Of a stretch of DNA of 10,857 bases, positions 1 to 6,752 are shown piece after piece (the stretch's first letter is position 1; every line of letters starts with the position of its first letter). The position numbers and the translations under genes are program-made. This stretch comes from TA-21 sp036557405. GTDB lineage: Archaea > Thermoproteota > Nitrososphaeria > Nitrososphaerales > Nitrososphaeraceae. Below the pieces are notes generated by a model. It saw only the letters and a list, made by a program, of their open reading frames with translations, did no database searches and was not told the origin of the DNA. The stretch spans positions 1 through 10,857 of the forward strand of contig DATBHO010000059.1 of NCBI GenBank assembly GCA_036557405.1, read 5' to 3'.

Positions 1-2754
1 AGAAATTGAACCTGATTGAGAAGCTAGAGAAACTACTGCATCAATTATAGGGTACCTGTTGTTATTAGTAATGGTAAAGTTTAGATCACTTTCGTTGCCT
101 GCAGTTATAGTAATTGAGTTATCGCCCTTAACGTTGCTGCTATTTTGTACAATAGCCCTCTTATTTCCCATAGTGTTTGGATTTTCGGATATTGCTACAT
201 TTTTATATAAGCCTGGATTGGACTTGACCAATTTAGAGGACTGAACTGATGTCAGGCTCCCTTTAGTGTAATTACCATCTTTCAATCTATTGGCTTTGGC
301 ATCATTTTGATTTTCAAGGGAAGTAAGCTTGATATGGTTATCCAACTCATTAGTTTTGAATACGCCATTTGCAAACCTGGTTGGTGTTACACTTAATCCT
401 GACTTTGTAGAGTTATCATTATTAGTAAAGCCAGAGCTTTCCTTGGTTTGATTATTCTCTGTACTTCTATTTAGATTGTCTTGTGGGAAATTGGGGTTTA
501 CTGAAAGGCCTGCCTCTGGAGGATTTGGAAGTACTCGGAAACCAACCTCTTCACTGGAGGACTTTGCCTCTCCAGTGGCGTCTGTATATGAGAGTTGGAG
601 ATTAAGGTTTTGTAACGATTCTCCGGCTGAAAATGAAGGTAATATTGTAGCATCTATTTCTTCGACTGAATTAGAAGATATTGTTCCCAGGTCAAAGACC
701 CTAGATCCCAAACTTGAAGCTTGCTCAATGTTACCAGTGGGTTTAGAATATGGTACTGACGAAGACGTTGTCAGATTGTTATTATTGTGGGCATTAGTCG
801 AATTTGAGCTATTGCCATTAGCTGTTGAGCCACCAGTACTTGTAATGATACTCCCTCCTACACTGCCCAGAGTTGCAACTACATTATTAGCATCTGCTGT
901 TCCTTTGTTTCGTATTTGGATCTTGACATGATTAGCTTCTCCTGGTATCAAGTCCGTTGAGCCTGATGATACATCCAAAATTACTTTGCCGGGTAATACG
1001 AAGGGAACGCCTGTTGTCTGTACTCTGTATGCCCCAATCTCTGGATCTGGTGTTTTAAAATAATAGGTTCGAAGGAGAGCGGTATGCGGTCCGACGTCTG
1101 CTGTTTTCAAAACGTTGACTTTGAAATATAATGTATATGTTTGTCCGGCTTTAACAACATTATTTATGCTTGCAATTACAGGAAAATTCTGGTTTACTTT
1201 ATTAATGCCGGTAACGATGTTTGCAGAAGAATTAGCTAATTTCGGAGATAAAGCCTGTGAATAAATGGTAGGAGGAGAGGTGTTTGAAGATGACAATGGG
1301 ATTGGAGAACTGAATCCATTTGGAAGTGTTAGGTATCCAGTAATTCCTGTAATATCTGAAAAAGCTGTGTTAGTCAAAACGACTGCCAGAATCGCTTGGC
1401 CTTCTCCAGGACCTACTTCTCTCTGTTGCTGAACTGTTCCTGACGTAGTGGTTGTCACAGTTGTTCCAGAAGTCGAGTTCTCAGAATTTACATTTACATT
1501 ATTATTAGAACCAGAAGTAGAAGGAATACCTTCTGCCCAATACGCATCAACAAACCCGTTGTTTAAAACAGGTTCTAGTTGCGGACCAAGCAGGCCACCA
1601 TTCTGCCCTATTGATAAGTTACTGTTATTGAGGTGGTAGGACGTTTCTGTGTTTGCTGTGTTATCACCAATAAGCTCAAATGGGATAGAATTATTTAAAA
1701 TTAATTTATGACTATTTCTTAACTCATCACTATATGTGATTTTAAGTGGTATGCTGTATGTTGTAGGAAATCCAGCGGGATTATTATTATTAGCATTATT
1801 AACAATACTATTTCCAGTGCTATTAGTACTAATGGCAGGATTAGTATTATTTGTAATATTATTGGCACTATTATTATGACCGCTAATAGTAGCAGTTTTA
1901 TTAGTAATATTGGTTTGACTAGTATTTGTACTGCTAGGTATTGGCTTAACCGAGTCAATTGATATTGGTATACTAAATGGCGTGGGTGTGTTGACAGAAA
2001 GTGTTCCAAGAAATTGAGAAGAACCTTGCAAGGTTTGATTTTCGACCTTCTGTTTGCTTTCGCCTATTTGGGGAGTAACCGATAATACTTGGAGATTTGT
2101 AAACAATGCTGGAGTGTTCCCTTTATTTAAGAGATTTCCAACTAAATTAGGAGTGTTTCCAATATATCTAACAGCAAGATTGTTTGCTTCAATGTTTATG
2201 TCACCCACAACAACAGCTCCAACATCAAATGAATTTGTTTTACGTTCTTGGCCATTTTTTATATATTGAATATCAACTGTAAAGAATACAGGACTTCCTA
2301 TTATTGATGGAGAGGCGTATAACTTTGTAGATATCGTTTGACTAGAATTAGCATCGAGACGTGGTATGCTCCAAGTATTAGGCCCTATGATTTTAACGGA
2401 ACTGGATTGAGGAATAATAGATATTGCTATATCCGACAAAGTTTCAGGTAATGTTATAATCCCTGTATTAGAATTAGAATTGCTAAGATCCAATTTAAAG
2501 GACAGATTCTGAATCTTGCCAGCAGTTATTTGAACTGAGGATTGTGATTGATTATTATTAGTAGCAGCTGAAGATGTGGATATTGATTTGGGTTGCAGTG
2601 CTTGTACGAATGCTTTTTCTGGAAATGAAAAATATGTTACCAGAATTTGAGAAAATAAAAGTACAACACAAAATAACAATGTGATGTTACTAAACATTGA
2701 AGACAACATGTTATTTAATTTCGCAGTAGATAGTGTATTCAATTTATAAGACAT
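1..2754 (-). CDS. Large secreted COG1361/S-layer-like protein, Asn/Thr/Ser-rich (C-terminus outside window)
   Basis: An uninterrupted reverse-strand frame of 918 codons runs from an ATG at 2754 to the window edge with no stop, so the protein is longer than 918 aa. It is the only ATG between the upstream in-frame TAA and the signal peptide. Residues 1-52 look like a signal peptide: Lys/Asn N-region, hydrophobic core around 24-43, possible cleavage after V-Q-A at 50-52. Residues 74-270 resemble a beta-sandwich of the CARDB/COG1361 kind. Residues 276-326 are an Asn/Thr/Ser linker with many N-x-S/T sequons. Residues 399-750 form the module shared with the neighbour at 3093-4574, including YW at 405-406, VGPGEG at 447-452, GQTYTLYF at 537-544 and GKVILDV at 589-595. 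Residues 751-878 are a polar linker, and 879-918 seem to begin a second copy of the first domain. The role is inferred to be extracellular or S-layer-associated; substrate or partner is unknown. Confidence 0.85.
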   Translation of the reverse strand, partial: MSYKLNTLSTAKLNNMLSSMFSNITLLFCVVLLFSQILVTYFSFPEKAFVQALQPKSISTSSAATNNNQSQSSVQITAGKIQNLSFKLDLSNSNSNTGIITLPETLSDIAISIIPQSSSVKIIGPNTWSIPRLDANSSQTISTKLYASPSIIGSPVFFTVDIQYIKNGQERKTNSFDVGAVVVGDINIEANNLAVRYIGNTPNLVGNLLNKGNTPALFTNLQVLSVTPQIGESKQKVENQTLQGSSQFLGTLSVNTPTPFSIPISIDSVKPIPSSTNTSQTNITNKTATISGHNNSANNITNNTNPAISTNSTGNSIVNNANNNNPAGFPTTYSIPLKITYSDELRNSHKLILNNSIPFELIGDNTANTETSYHLNNSNLSIGQNGGLLGPQLEPVLNNGFVDAYWAEGIPSTSGSNNNVNVNSENSTSGTTVTTTTSGTVQQQREVGPGEGQAILAVVLTNTAFSDITGITGYLTLPNGFSSPIPLSSSNTSPPTIYSQALSPKLANSSANIVTGINKVNQNFPVIASINNVVKAGQTYTLYFKVNVLKTADVGPHTALLRTYYFKTPDPEIGAYRVQTTGVPFVLPGKVILDVSSGSTDLIPGEANHVKIQIRNKGTADANNVVATLGSVGGSIITSTGGSTANGNSSNSTNAHNNNNLTTSSSVPYSKPTGNIEQASSLGSRVFDLGTISSNSVEEIDATILPSFSAGESLQNLNLQLSYTDATGEAKSSSEEVGFRVLPNPPEAGLSVNPNFPQDNLNRSTENNQTKESSGFTNNDNSTKSGLSVTPTRFANGVFKTNELDNHIKLTSLENQNDAKANRLKDGNYTKGSLTSVQSSKLVKSNPGLYKNVAISENPNTMGNKRAIVQNSSNVKGDNSITITAGNESDLNFTITNNNRYPIIDAVVSLASQSGSIS
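505..1560 (-). repeat. Duplicated protein module, copy in the large secreted protein
   Basis: This segment encodes residues 399-750 of the large secreted protein and is the paralogous counterpart of 3114-4190. The order of conserved motifs is the same, but this copy has an Asn/Ser/Thr-rich expansion around residues 415-440 and another around 640-670. It lacks the charged insert found in the partner between the LYF strand and the GKVILDV strand. Confidence 0.7.
1777..1929 (-). repeat. Low-complexity AAT/ACT/AGT-codon tract encoding an Asn/Thr/Ser linker
   Basis: On the plus strand this stretch is dominated by att/agt-type triplets, for example runs of ATT near 1780-1800. In the reading frame of the large secreted protein it encodes residues 276-326, which are almost entirely Asn, Thr, Ser, Ile and Ala with several N-x-T/S sequons. 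It separates the N-terminal beta domain from the following segment. Such linkers are typically glycosylated in archaeal surface proteins. The simple-sequence character means length may vary between strains. Confidence 0.7.
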
Positions 2755-2806
2755 CTCGCCACAAAAAATCTGTTCCGTCTTGATTTGGCATTTGTATTCA
2801 TTTTGT

Positions 2807-3019
2807 TTATTTTTTAATCATTTTCAGGTATTGTTTATCCAATTTTACATCTCTCTTTGAGAGTACCGGTAGATACGAGTTCGGATTTCCTAGTATTTTA
2901 TGGAATCTCCTAATAGATCTTTCAATAAGAAAATGTGACATACTTTGTTTGATTGAAAATATCTTTAGTGCCTTAATAATAATACGTAACATAGTTATAC
3001 GAATAAAAGAACTGGCCAT
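2807..3019 (-). CDS. Possible small basic protein, 70 aa, unrecognised
   Basis: This reverse-strand ORF sits between the two paralogous secreted-protein genes and does not overlap either, with spacings of 73 nt upstream and 52 nt downstream. The product is rich in Lys, Arg and Ile. Its N-terminal half could form an amphipathic helix, the C-terminus is strongly charged and ends in IKK, and it has no Cys and no signal peptide. An AAAAAATATC stretch at about 3036-3046 lies 17-27 nt upstream of the ATG, which would fit a leaderless archaeal transcript. Codon use looks like the neighbours, with mixed third positions and no long biased runs. I do not recognise a family. It could equally be a chance ORF in an AT-rich spacer; comparison with related genomes would decide. 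Confidence 0.38.
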   Translation of the reverse strand: MASSFIRITMLRIIIKALKIFSIKQSMSHFLIERSIRRFHKILGNPNSYLPVLSKRDVKLDKQYLKMIKK

Positions 3020-3092
3020 TGCGAATATGTGGTAAGATATTTTTTGTTCAGCTCCATATTAGTTTAATGTCCATGTGGAGAAATTCTGGCTA

Positions 3093-4574
3093 TCAAGAAG
3101 GGACTGGTGTAACATTTATATCACTTTGTGGCGAGGAAGGCAAAATCTGGATACCGACTATTTCATTTGCTGTTTTCTTATTCCCATATGCATCGTTATA
3201 TGACAAATCAACATTCAAGATATCCAATGTACCTGCAGCAAGATTGTTTGGAAAGACAACTGTATCTATTGTTTTACCCTGTCCAGATGGAATTGTACCC
3301 AAATTAAATGTAGTGCCTCCTAAGATGATAATGGGTATAATGCTAGATTCTTGAACAACATTTCTTGAGATATTACCTGCTGTAGCCGGCGTAATGACAT
3401 TATTGTTCGTTGCAGATTCAGTTCTACTAGTTACCGTTGCAACAACGCCAGTAGCTGCATCAGAGCCAACATTATTAATTATCAGTTTTAGTTTGTTACC
3501 AACACCCGTAATAGCATTTAAGACGTTAACCGTATCATGGTATGAAGATAGATTTTTCCCAACGTCCTGAGATTGTAAACCTATTACATCCAAAATAACC
3601 TTACCACTTAACTCGAAGGGAACCTTTAGGGTTTGTGTTTTAGAATCAAAAGGTGTATGAACTATCTTTGCTTCAATATGGCGATCAGTATTGTTTTTTG
3701 TTCTATTCGTGTTATCTTTATCTTCATCCAAACACTGATTAAATTCCAAATGAGAGCTCTTTTTTGTACTCTTATCTATCTCGGACTTGCCCTTTTGTTC
3801 ATCAGTGGCTTTAAAGTAGCGAACAGTAAGATCGGCATTGTATTCCTTTCCCAGCTCAGCATTCTGCTGAATTTTTACTGGGAAATATAAAACAAAAGTC
3901 TGTCCAGGATCTACTTGTCCATCGTAACTGGATAAGGCTATATTAGAACCTTCTTGCTGTGGGGAAATAACTGATTCAAACCCAGGAGGTAAATCGAGCG
4001 ATGCCGTTATGCTTGTTAGTTCCACGAAGCCTCGATTAACTAACACTATCGCAAGAACAGAATCACCTTCACCGGGGTCCACCTCTACTCTTTTTACGGG
4101 GGCCAAAGCTTGGGCGGTAGTTTGTCCTGACGCTGCACCAGCATCAACTCCCCCCATTACGATATTATCAGTCCAGTAAGAATTTATGAATACGAGTTTT
4201 ACCGAACCTTTTGTTATATTTTTGAGATCAGAGGAGCTAGTGTCCGTTATCTTTTCCTTCGTCTTGGTGTTAGATTCATTTACATCTGGATTAACGCATA
4301 TTGCAAGTGCATTGACGTCATTATTATTTTTAGTCAATGATGCTGATACATTTGTCTCTTGAGAAGCTGAAAAAGAAGTATCGGAGTTTGATGGAGAAGG
4401 TAATGGTGAAAATGGAGATAGTCGAAGAGGTAGTGCGTATGTAGATGGTAGACTCATAGTGTATGGCAGCTGAATCATATTGGCTATTAACACAAGAATA
4501 ATCAATACTAACTTAATTATGACACAGTGAGGACTATTACTTAGTATCTTATTATAGATCTTACTGGTAAACAA
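3093..4574 (-). CDS. Secreted COG1361/S-layer-like protein, 493 aa, paralogue of the 1-2754 protein
   Basis: The ORF starts with TTG. The only upstream in-frame room is three codons before a TAG, and the next ATG (residue 33) would remove the hydrophobic signal core (about 18-31), so TTG is preferred. Signal-peptide cleavage is likely near residue 47 (T-Y-A). Residues 48-128 are a Ser/Asn/Thr linker. Residues 129-487 match the module of the neighbour (its 399-750) in order: YW at 133-134, DPGEG at 166-170 then LAIVLVN, LPPGF at 195-199, GQTFVLYF at 224-231, VPFELSGKVILDV at 318-330, NVGSDA at 368-373 with VVAT, NLGTI at 424-428, LSYNDA at 457-462. A charged insert (about 258-315) is absent from the neighbour. 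There is no C-terminal membrane helix, so it is probably released or bound non-covalently at the surface. The beta-sandwich, COG1361-type assignment is by pattern; the ligand is unknown. Confidence 0.85.
   Translation of the reverse strand: MFTSKIYNKILSNSPHCVIIKLVLIILVLIANMIQLPYTMSLPSTYALPLRLSPFSPLPSPSNSDTSFSASQETNVSASLTKNNNDVNALAICVNPDVNESNTKTKEKITDTSSSDLKNITKGSVKLVFINSYWTDNIVMGGVDAGAASGQTTAQALAPVKRVEVDPGEGDSVLAIVLVNRGFVELTSITASLDLPPGFESVISPQQEGSNIALSSYDGQVDPGQTFVLYFPVKIQQNAELGKEYNADLTVRYFKATDEQKGKSEIDKSTKKSSHLEFNQCLDEDKDNTNRTKNNTDRHIEAKIVHTPFDSKTQTLKVPFELSGKVILDVIGLQSQDVGKNLSSYHDTVNVLNAITGVGNKLKLIINNVGSDAATGVVATVTSRTESATNNNVITPATAGNISRNVVQESSIIPIIILGGTTFNLGTIPSGQGKTIDTVVFPNNLAAGTLDILNVDLSYNDAYGNKKTANEIVGIQILPSSPQSDINVTPVPS
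3114..4190 (-). repeat. Duplicated protein module, copy in the 493-aa protein (partner copy at 505-1560)
   Basis: This segment encodes residues 129-487 of the 493-aa protein and aligns by eye, in the same order, with residues 399-750 of the larger protein (505-1560, same strand). Shared blocks include the PGEG-x-x-x-LA-VL motif, LPxGF, GQT-x-x-LYF, PF-x-L-x-GKVILDV, N-x-G-x-DA-x-x-VVAT, LGTI and LSY-x-DA-x-G. Divergence outside the motifs is large, so the duplication is old or has been under diversifying pressure. Confidence 0.7.
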
Positions 4575-4587
4575 TTCACGTGTCTAG

Positions 4588-4597
4588 AAAATATAAA
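4588..4597 (-). promoter_or_regulatory. TATA-like box upstream of the 493-aa secreted protein
   Basis: On the minus strand this reads TTTATATTTT, a good archaeal TATA-like element. It lies only 14-23 nt upstream of the TTG start, a little closer than the usual 26-nt spacing to a transcription start. The transcript would therefore be leaderless or start just inside the assigned ORF. The exact start codon should be read with that caution. Confidence 0.4.
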
Positions 4598-4639
4598 TTT
4601 CTTTATTCTTATGTCTGTTGAAAGAATTTGTTATAACAG

Positions 4640-4645
4640 TATAAA
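4640..4645 (+). promoter_or_regulatory. TATA-like box upstream of the 55-aa ORF
   Basis: TATAAA on the plus strand, 35-40 nt before the ATG at 4680. With the usual archaeal spacing of about 26 nt, transcription would begin near 4669, giving a leader of roughly 10 nt. Confidence 0.35.
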
Positions 4646-4679
4646 CTAAAATTGTCTTCGCCAAATCTATAGGTAGTAT

Positions 4680-4847
4680 ATGACGCCAGAGGGCCTAGGC
4701 AATTCGAGCGTTGCATCGTATTTGTCTAAAGGTGATAACGTAACCCTGAAAATTCATATGGGTGACCTAGTTAATTGGAATCTAGAGGACTCTAAGGGCG
4801 GAAGCGCTCCACGTGTTAACGGTCGAGATAGGCCCTTAGATACGTAA
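4680..4847 (+). CDS. Possible small protein, 55 aa, unrecognised
   Basis: An ATG at 4680, two codons after an in-frame TAG, opens a 55-codon frame ending in TAA at 4845-4847. The product begins MTPEGLGNSS, has an alternating hydrophobic/polar stretch VTLKIHMGDLVNWN (residues 21-34) that could form beta-strands, and ends in a polar Gly/Arg/Asp-rich tail. It has no Cys, no signal peptide and no membrane segment. Support for a real gene comes from its higher G+C than the surrounding spacer, a balanced amino-acid composition, a TATAAA at 4640-4645 placed about 35-40 nt upstream, and a weak AGGT five bases before the ATG. It points away from the surface-protein gene to its left. Family unknown. 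The main alternative is a chance ORF over a structured RNA. Confidence 0.4.
   Translation: MTPEGLGNSSVASYLSKGDNVTLKIHMGDLVNWNLEDSKGGSAPRVNGRDRPLDT
4791..4840 (+). repeat. Inverted repeat, two perfect 9-bp arms
   Basis: TCTAAGGGC at 4791-4799 and GCCCTTAGA at 4832-4840 are perfect reverse complements around a 32-nt loop. A 3-bp mini-stem can form just inside the left arm (GGA at 4800-4802 with TCC at 4808-4810), and the loop also contains GTTAAC at 4815-4820. It overlaps the 3' end of the 55-codon ORF. It may be an RNA hairpin, a protein-binding site or an end-of-transcript structure. No poly-T run follows directly, so an intrinsic terminator is not well supported. Confidence 0.5.
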
Positions 4848-5137
4848 AAACTAAACTGAAACGAATTAAATCATTAATATCTTTCTCCTACGTCCATAGT
4901 TCAAGTTAAAACGTTTTATTGCTTGCTCCGGAGGATCCGTTCGACTTGGATACCGATTTGTTAACCACACACTATATTAATTAGTAAAAAGTTGAGTCCT
5001 GTCTTGAATAATACCGATAGACCACAGTAAGTAAAGACGAAGGGTACGGTGTAATAGAACTCATATTCCAGTGAATTCTGGCTCGAAGTGATTTAGCATT
5101 GATGCATTTGCTGATATTCTGCTCTTGAGTTCAATCA

Positions 5138-6349
5138 CTAGTCAGGACGTTCGAATAATATACTTAGAGTATTATTATGCAACCTGGTACTTTTCATTTT
5201 CATATCGAAGGTTATAGTTGGCAATGGAATAACATTGATCAGATATCCTGTGGGACTCTTTAACTTAATAATAACTTCAGAGCCCAATCGTTTTATATCA
5301 AAGTCTTGCTTCTCGGTAAAAGGAACTTTAACTGAGATTTTTAGATTTTTGGGAGGCTGGTCTATAATAGAGTATGGTTTACCAGTATAGAATATCTTTG
5401 AAGGATCGTCCTCTCCAAATATAATATCGGCATTAGCTCGCAACATTTCAATTCCTGCAAGTTCAGTACTATGAAGAGGAACCTCTCTAATGGGGAGTGG
5501 ATAAAAATTTGATTTGGCTTCCCTGACTTTAAGGTGTTGAAATTTTGTCCAATTATAATAAAATTCATTCGACTCAACTTCAGTAGATTTATCAGGCAAA
5601 ATCTTATTAATTACAGCTAGATCAGTGTTTATTCCGTATAAGCTTGCAGCCATGAAGGCCCTTTTGGCATTTTCTATGCTGAATGAGTCTGGATTTGCAA
5701 CCAATCTTAGCGATGTTATACTGTTATCTTTAATTATATCTGAAAGATGGTTAAGGCTCTTGAATAAGTCCTTCTCATAGCGTAATATTTTATTCGGAAT
5801 AGAAATCCCAGAAAAAGCTTGAAAAATTTCCGTGAACCCAGAAAAAGCGCCTAATAAACTAGTGACTCGACTATTAATCTTACTAACAAGTTTCGGAAAA
5901 TAAAGATATCTCAGCGCTTCCCCTGATGCAGGCATATCCAGAACCACAACCTCGTACGATCTGAGACGTATAACTTCCTCTACTTTGAGAAGAGAAAATA
6001 ATTGTGTCATTCCAGGCATCATCGCAATCTCGTAGGCTAGTATTTCATCGATCCCTTTAGATGAAAACATAGAAGCCATAGCAGAAATAATCTCACCGTA
6101 TTGTGTATTCATCTCTAGTGTTGGGTCTATTTGTAATGCATGAAGATAAGGAAAAACTTCCATTCCGTAATTATCATTACTATTTCTGGTAATCGCGCTA
6201 TCTAGCTGAAACGCATCGTTTAACGTATGAGCTGGATCGGAAGAAATAATCAAAGTATTGTATTTTTTTTCAGCTAGCTTAATAGCAGTTGAACAGGATA
6301 TTACTGTTTTACCGGTTCCACCTTTACCTGTATATATAAGCAGTCTCAT
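5138..6349 (-). CDS. ArsA/GET3-family ATPase with C-terminal HSP20-like domain, 403 aa
   Basis: A P-loop ATPase of the ArsA/Get3 branch of the SIMIBI class. The deviant Walker A GKGGTGKT is at residues 8-15, with signature Lys9 and catalytic-loop Lys14. The switch I DPAH motif is at 38-41. The switch II region is at 138-144 as DMPASGE, where typical members read DTAPTGH. Residues about 333-403 fit the ArsA_HSP20 domain: PPKNLKISVKVPF, then a hydrophobic/charged strand pattern ending SILFERP. The only Cys is Cys19, so the metalloid-binding cysteines of classical ArsA and the zinc CxxC of Get3 are both absent. It is a single-ATPase-domain protein expected to act as a cytosolic dimer. Arsenite export is therefore unlikely; the client is unknown. 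The ATG start is placed directly before the first beta-strand, and a TATA-like box lies 30-37 nt upstream. It is transcribed toward the surface genes but 563 nt away. Confidence 0.9.
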   Translation of the reverse strand: MRLLIYTGKGGTGKTVISCSTAIKLAEKKYNTLIISSDPAHTLNDAFQLDSAITRNSNDNYGMEVFPYLHALQIDPTLEMNTQYGEIISAMASMFSSKGIDEILAYEIAMMPGMTQLFSLLKVEEVIRLRSYEVVVLDMPASGEALRYLYFPKLVSKINSRVTSLLGAFSGFTEIFQAFSGISIPNKILRYEKDLFKSLNHLSDIIKDNSITSLRLVANPDSFSIENAKRAFMAASLYGINTDLAVINKILPDKSTEVESNEFYYNWTKFQHLKVREAKSNFYPLPIREVPLHSTELAGIEMLRANADIIFGEDDPSKIFYTGKPYSIIDQPPKNLKISVKVPFTEKQDFDIKRLGSEVIIKLKSPTGYLINVIPLPTITFDMKMKSTRLHNNTLSILFERPD

Positions 6350-6378
6350 TGATTCCTTTGTACATTTTGGATAGTTCG

Positions 6379-6386
6379 TATATAAA
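6379..6386 (-). promoter_or_regulatory. TATA-like box of the ArsA-like ATPase gene
   Basis: The minus strand reads TTTATATA, close to the archaeal TATA consensus, 30-37 nt before the ATG at 6349. This predicts a transcription start only a few bases upstream of the start codon, so a very short leader. AAAGGAA sits just before the ATG, but a functional Shine-Dalgarno is uncertain. Confidence 0.5.
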
Positions 6387-6439
6387 TCTCCATTTAATTT
6401 CAGAGCAGATTATTTTTTGATAATTCAGGAGAATTAATC

Positions 6440-6529
6440 ATGGTTACTAAAATAATTAATCTTTTGAAATACCCTCGATCAATGGAGCTTGAAGCATCAA
6501 TGGAACATCAGGTATCCTCACTAAAATGA
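6440..6529 (+). CDS. Possible 29-aa peptide ORF with Shine-Dalgarno-like AGGAG
   Basis: ATG at 6440 is preceded by AGGAG ending about 8 nt upstream, one of the few Shine-Dalgarno-like sequences in the window. The product begins MVTKIINLLKYPRS and stops at 6527-6529. That TGA overlaps an ATG (6526-6528) opening a further 17-codon frame. It is divergent from the ArsA-like gene and could share its promoter region. It may be a micro-peptide, a remnant of a longer gene, or chance. Confidence 0.2.
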   Translation: MVTKIINLLKYPRSMELEASMEHQVSSLK

Positions 6530-6614
6530 TGACACTAATCATAGAACAGAAGAGATCACACAATTTCAAATTTATTTGAGGCTGCATAATAAGACCAAAA
6601 AACCGACATTAGAA

Positions 6615-6661
6615 TCAACCCTGGCAATCTGGGGAGGGCACCTTATTTCAGACTAGGGTGA
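6615..6661. other. Imperfect hairpin
   Basis: TCAACCCT at 6615-6622 pairs with AGGGTGA at 6655-6661 with one bulged base. TCTG at 6628-6631 pairs with CAGA at 6649-6652 inside it, leaving a G-rich 17-nt apical loop. It could be a small structured RNA element or a transcript end on either strand. No energy calculation was done. Confidence 0.25.
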
Positions 6662-6738
6662 GCTGATCCTGCTTTTAAGTTTAGATACTATTTTGATAAA
6701 AAAATGGAACTAGAAATACTTGTCATCACATAGATATA

Positions 6739-6752
6739 ATATGAATTCATAT
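6739..6752. promoter_or_regulatory. Perfect 14-bp palindrome, possible operator
   Basis: ATATGAATTCATAT is its own reverse complement. It lies about 75 nt beyond the stop of the SQR-like gene and 390 nt upstream of the ArsA start, inside a non-coding gap. Perfect palindromes of this length are typical dimeric-regulator sites, but A+T content makes chance occurrence easier, and no second copy was noticed. Confidence 0.25.

Larger units (their letters stand above)
4575..5137. other. 563-nt gap between the surface-protein gene and the ArsA-like gene
   Basis: No ORF over 60 codons lies here. What it holds: the TATA-like box for the leftward surface gene, a 55-codon plus-strand ORF with its own TATA-like box, a 9-bp inverted repeat at 4791-4840, and an isolated tRNA-T-arm-like hairpin at 4935-4951. 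From about 4850 to 5137 I see only short interrupted frames on both strands and no convincing RNA gene. The segment around 4680-4850 is visibly richer in G+C than the rest of the spacer. Confidence 0.6.

Noticed and set aside
476..931. 151-codon plus-strand ORF
   Set aside because: It lies antisense inside the continuous reverse frame of the large surface protein and has no start signals or domain features of its own.
1719..2009. 96-codon reverse ORF rich in Ile and Leu
   Set aside because: It is a frame-shifted reading of the low-complexity Asn/Thr/Ser tract of the large surface protein, whose own frame is open throughout.
3019..3354. 111-codon plus-strand ORF
   Set aside because: Most of it is antisense to the 3' end of the 493-aa surface protein; the composition is not protein-like.
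4935..4951. tRNA T-arm-like hairpin (ATCCG, loop TTCGACT, TGGAT)
   Set aside because: The T-arm geometry is good, but no matching acceptor 5' strand, D-arm or anticodon arm could be found upstream, and the best acceptor candidate near 4773 mispairs. A tRNA remnant or attachment site cannot be supported from one hairpin.
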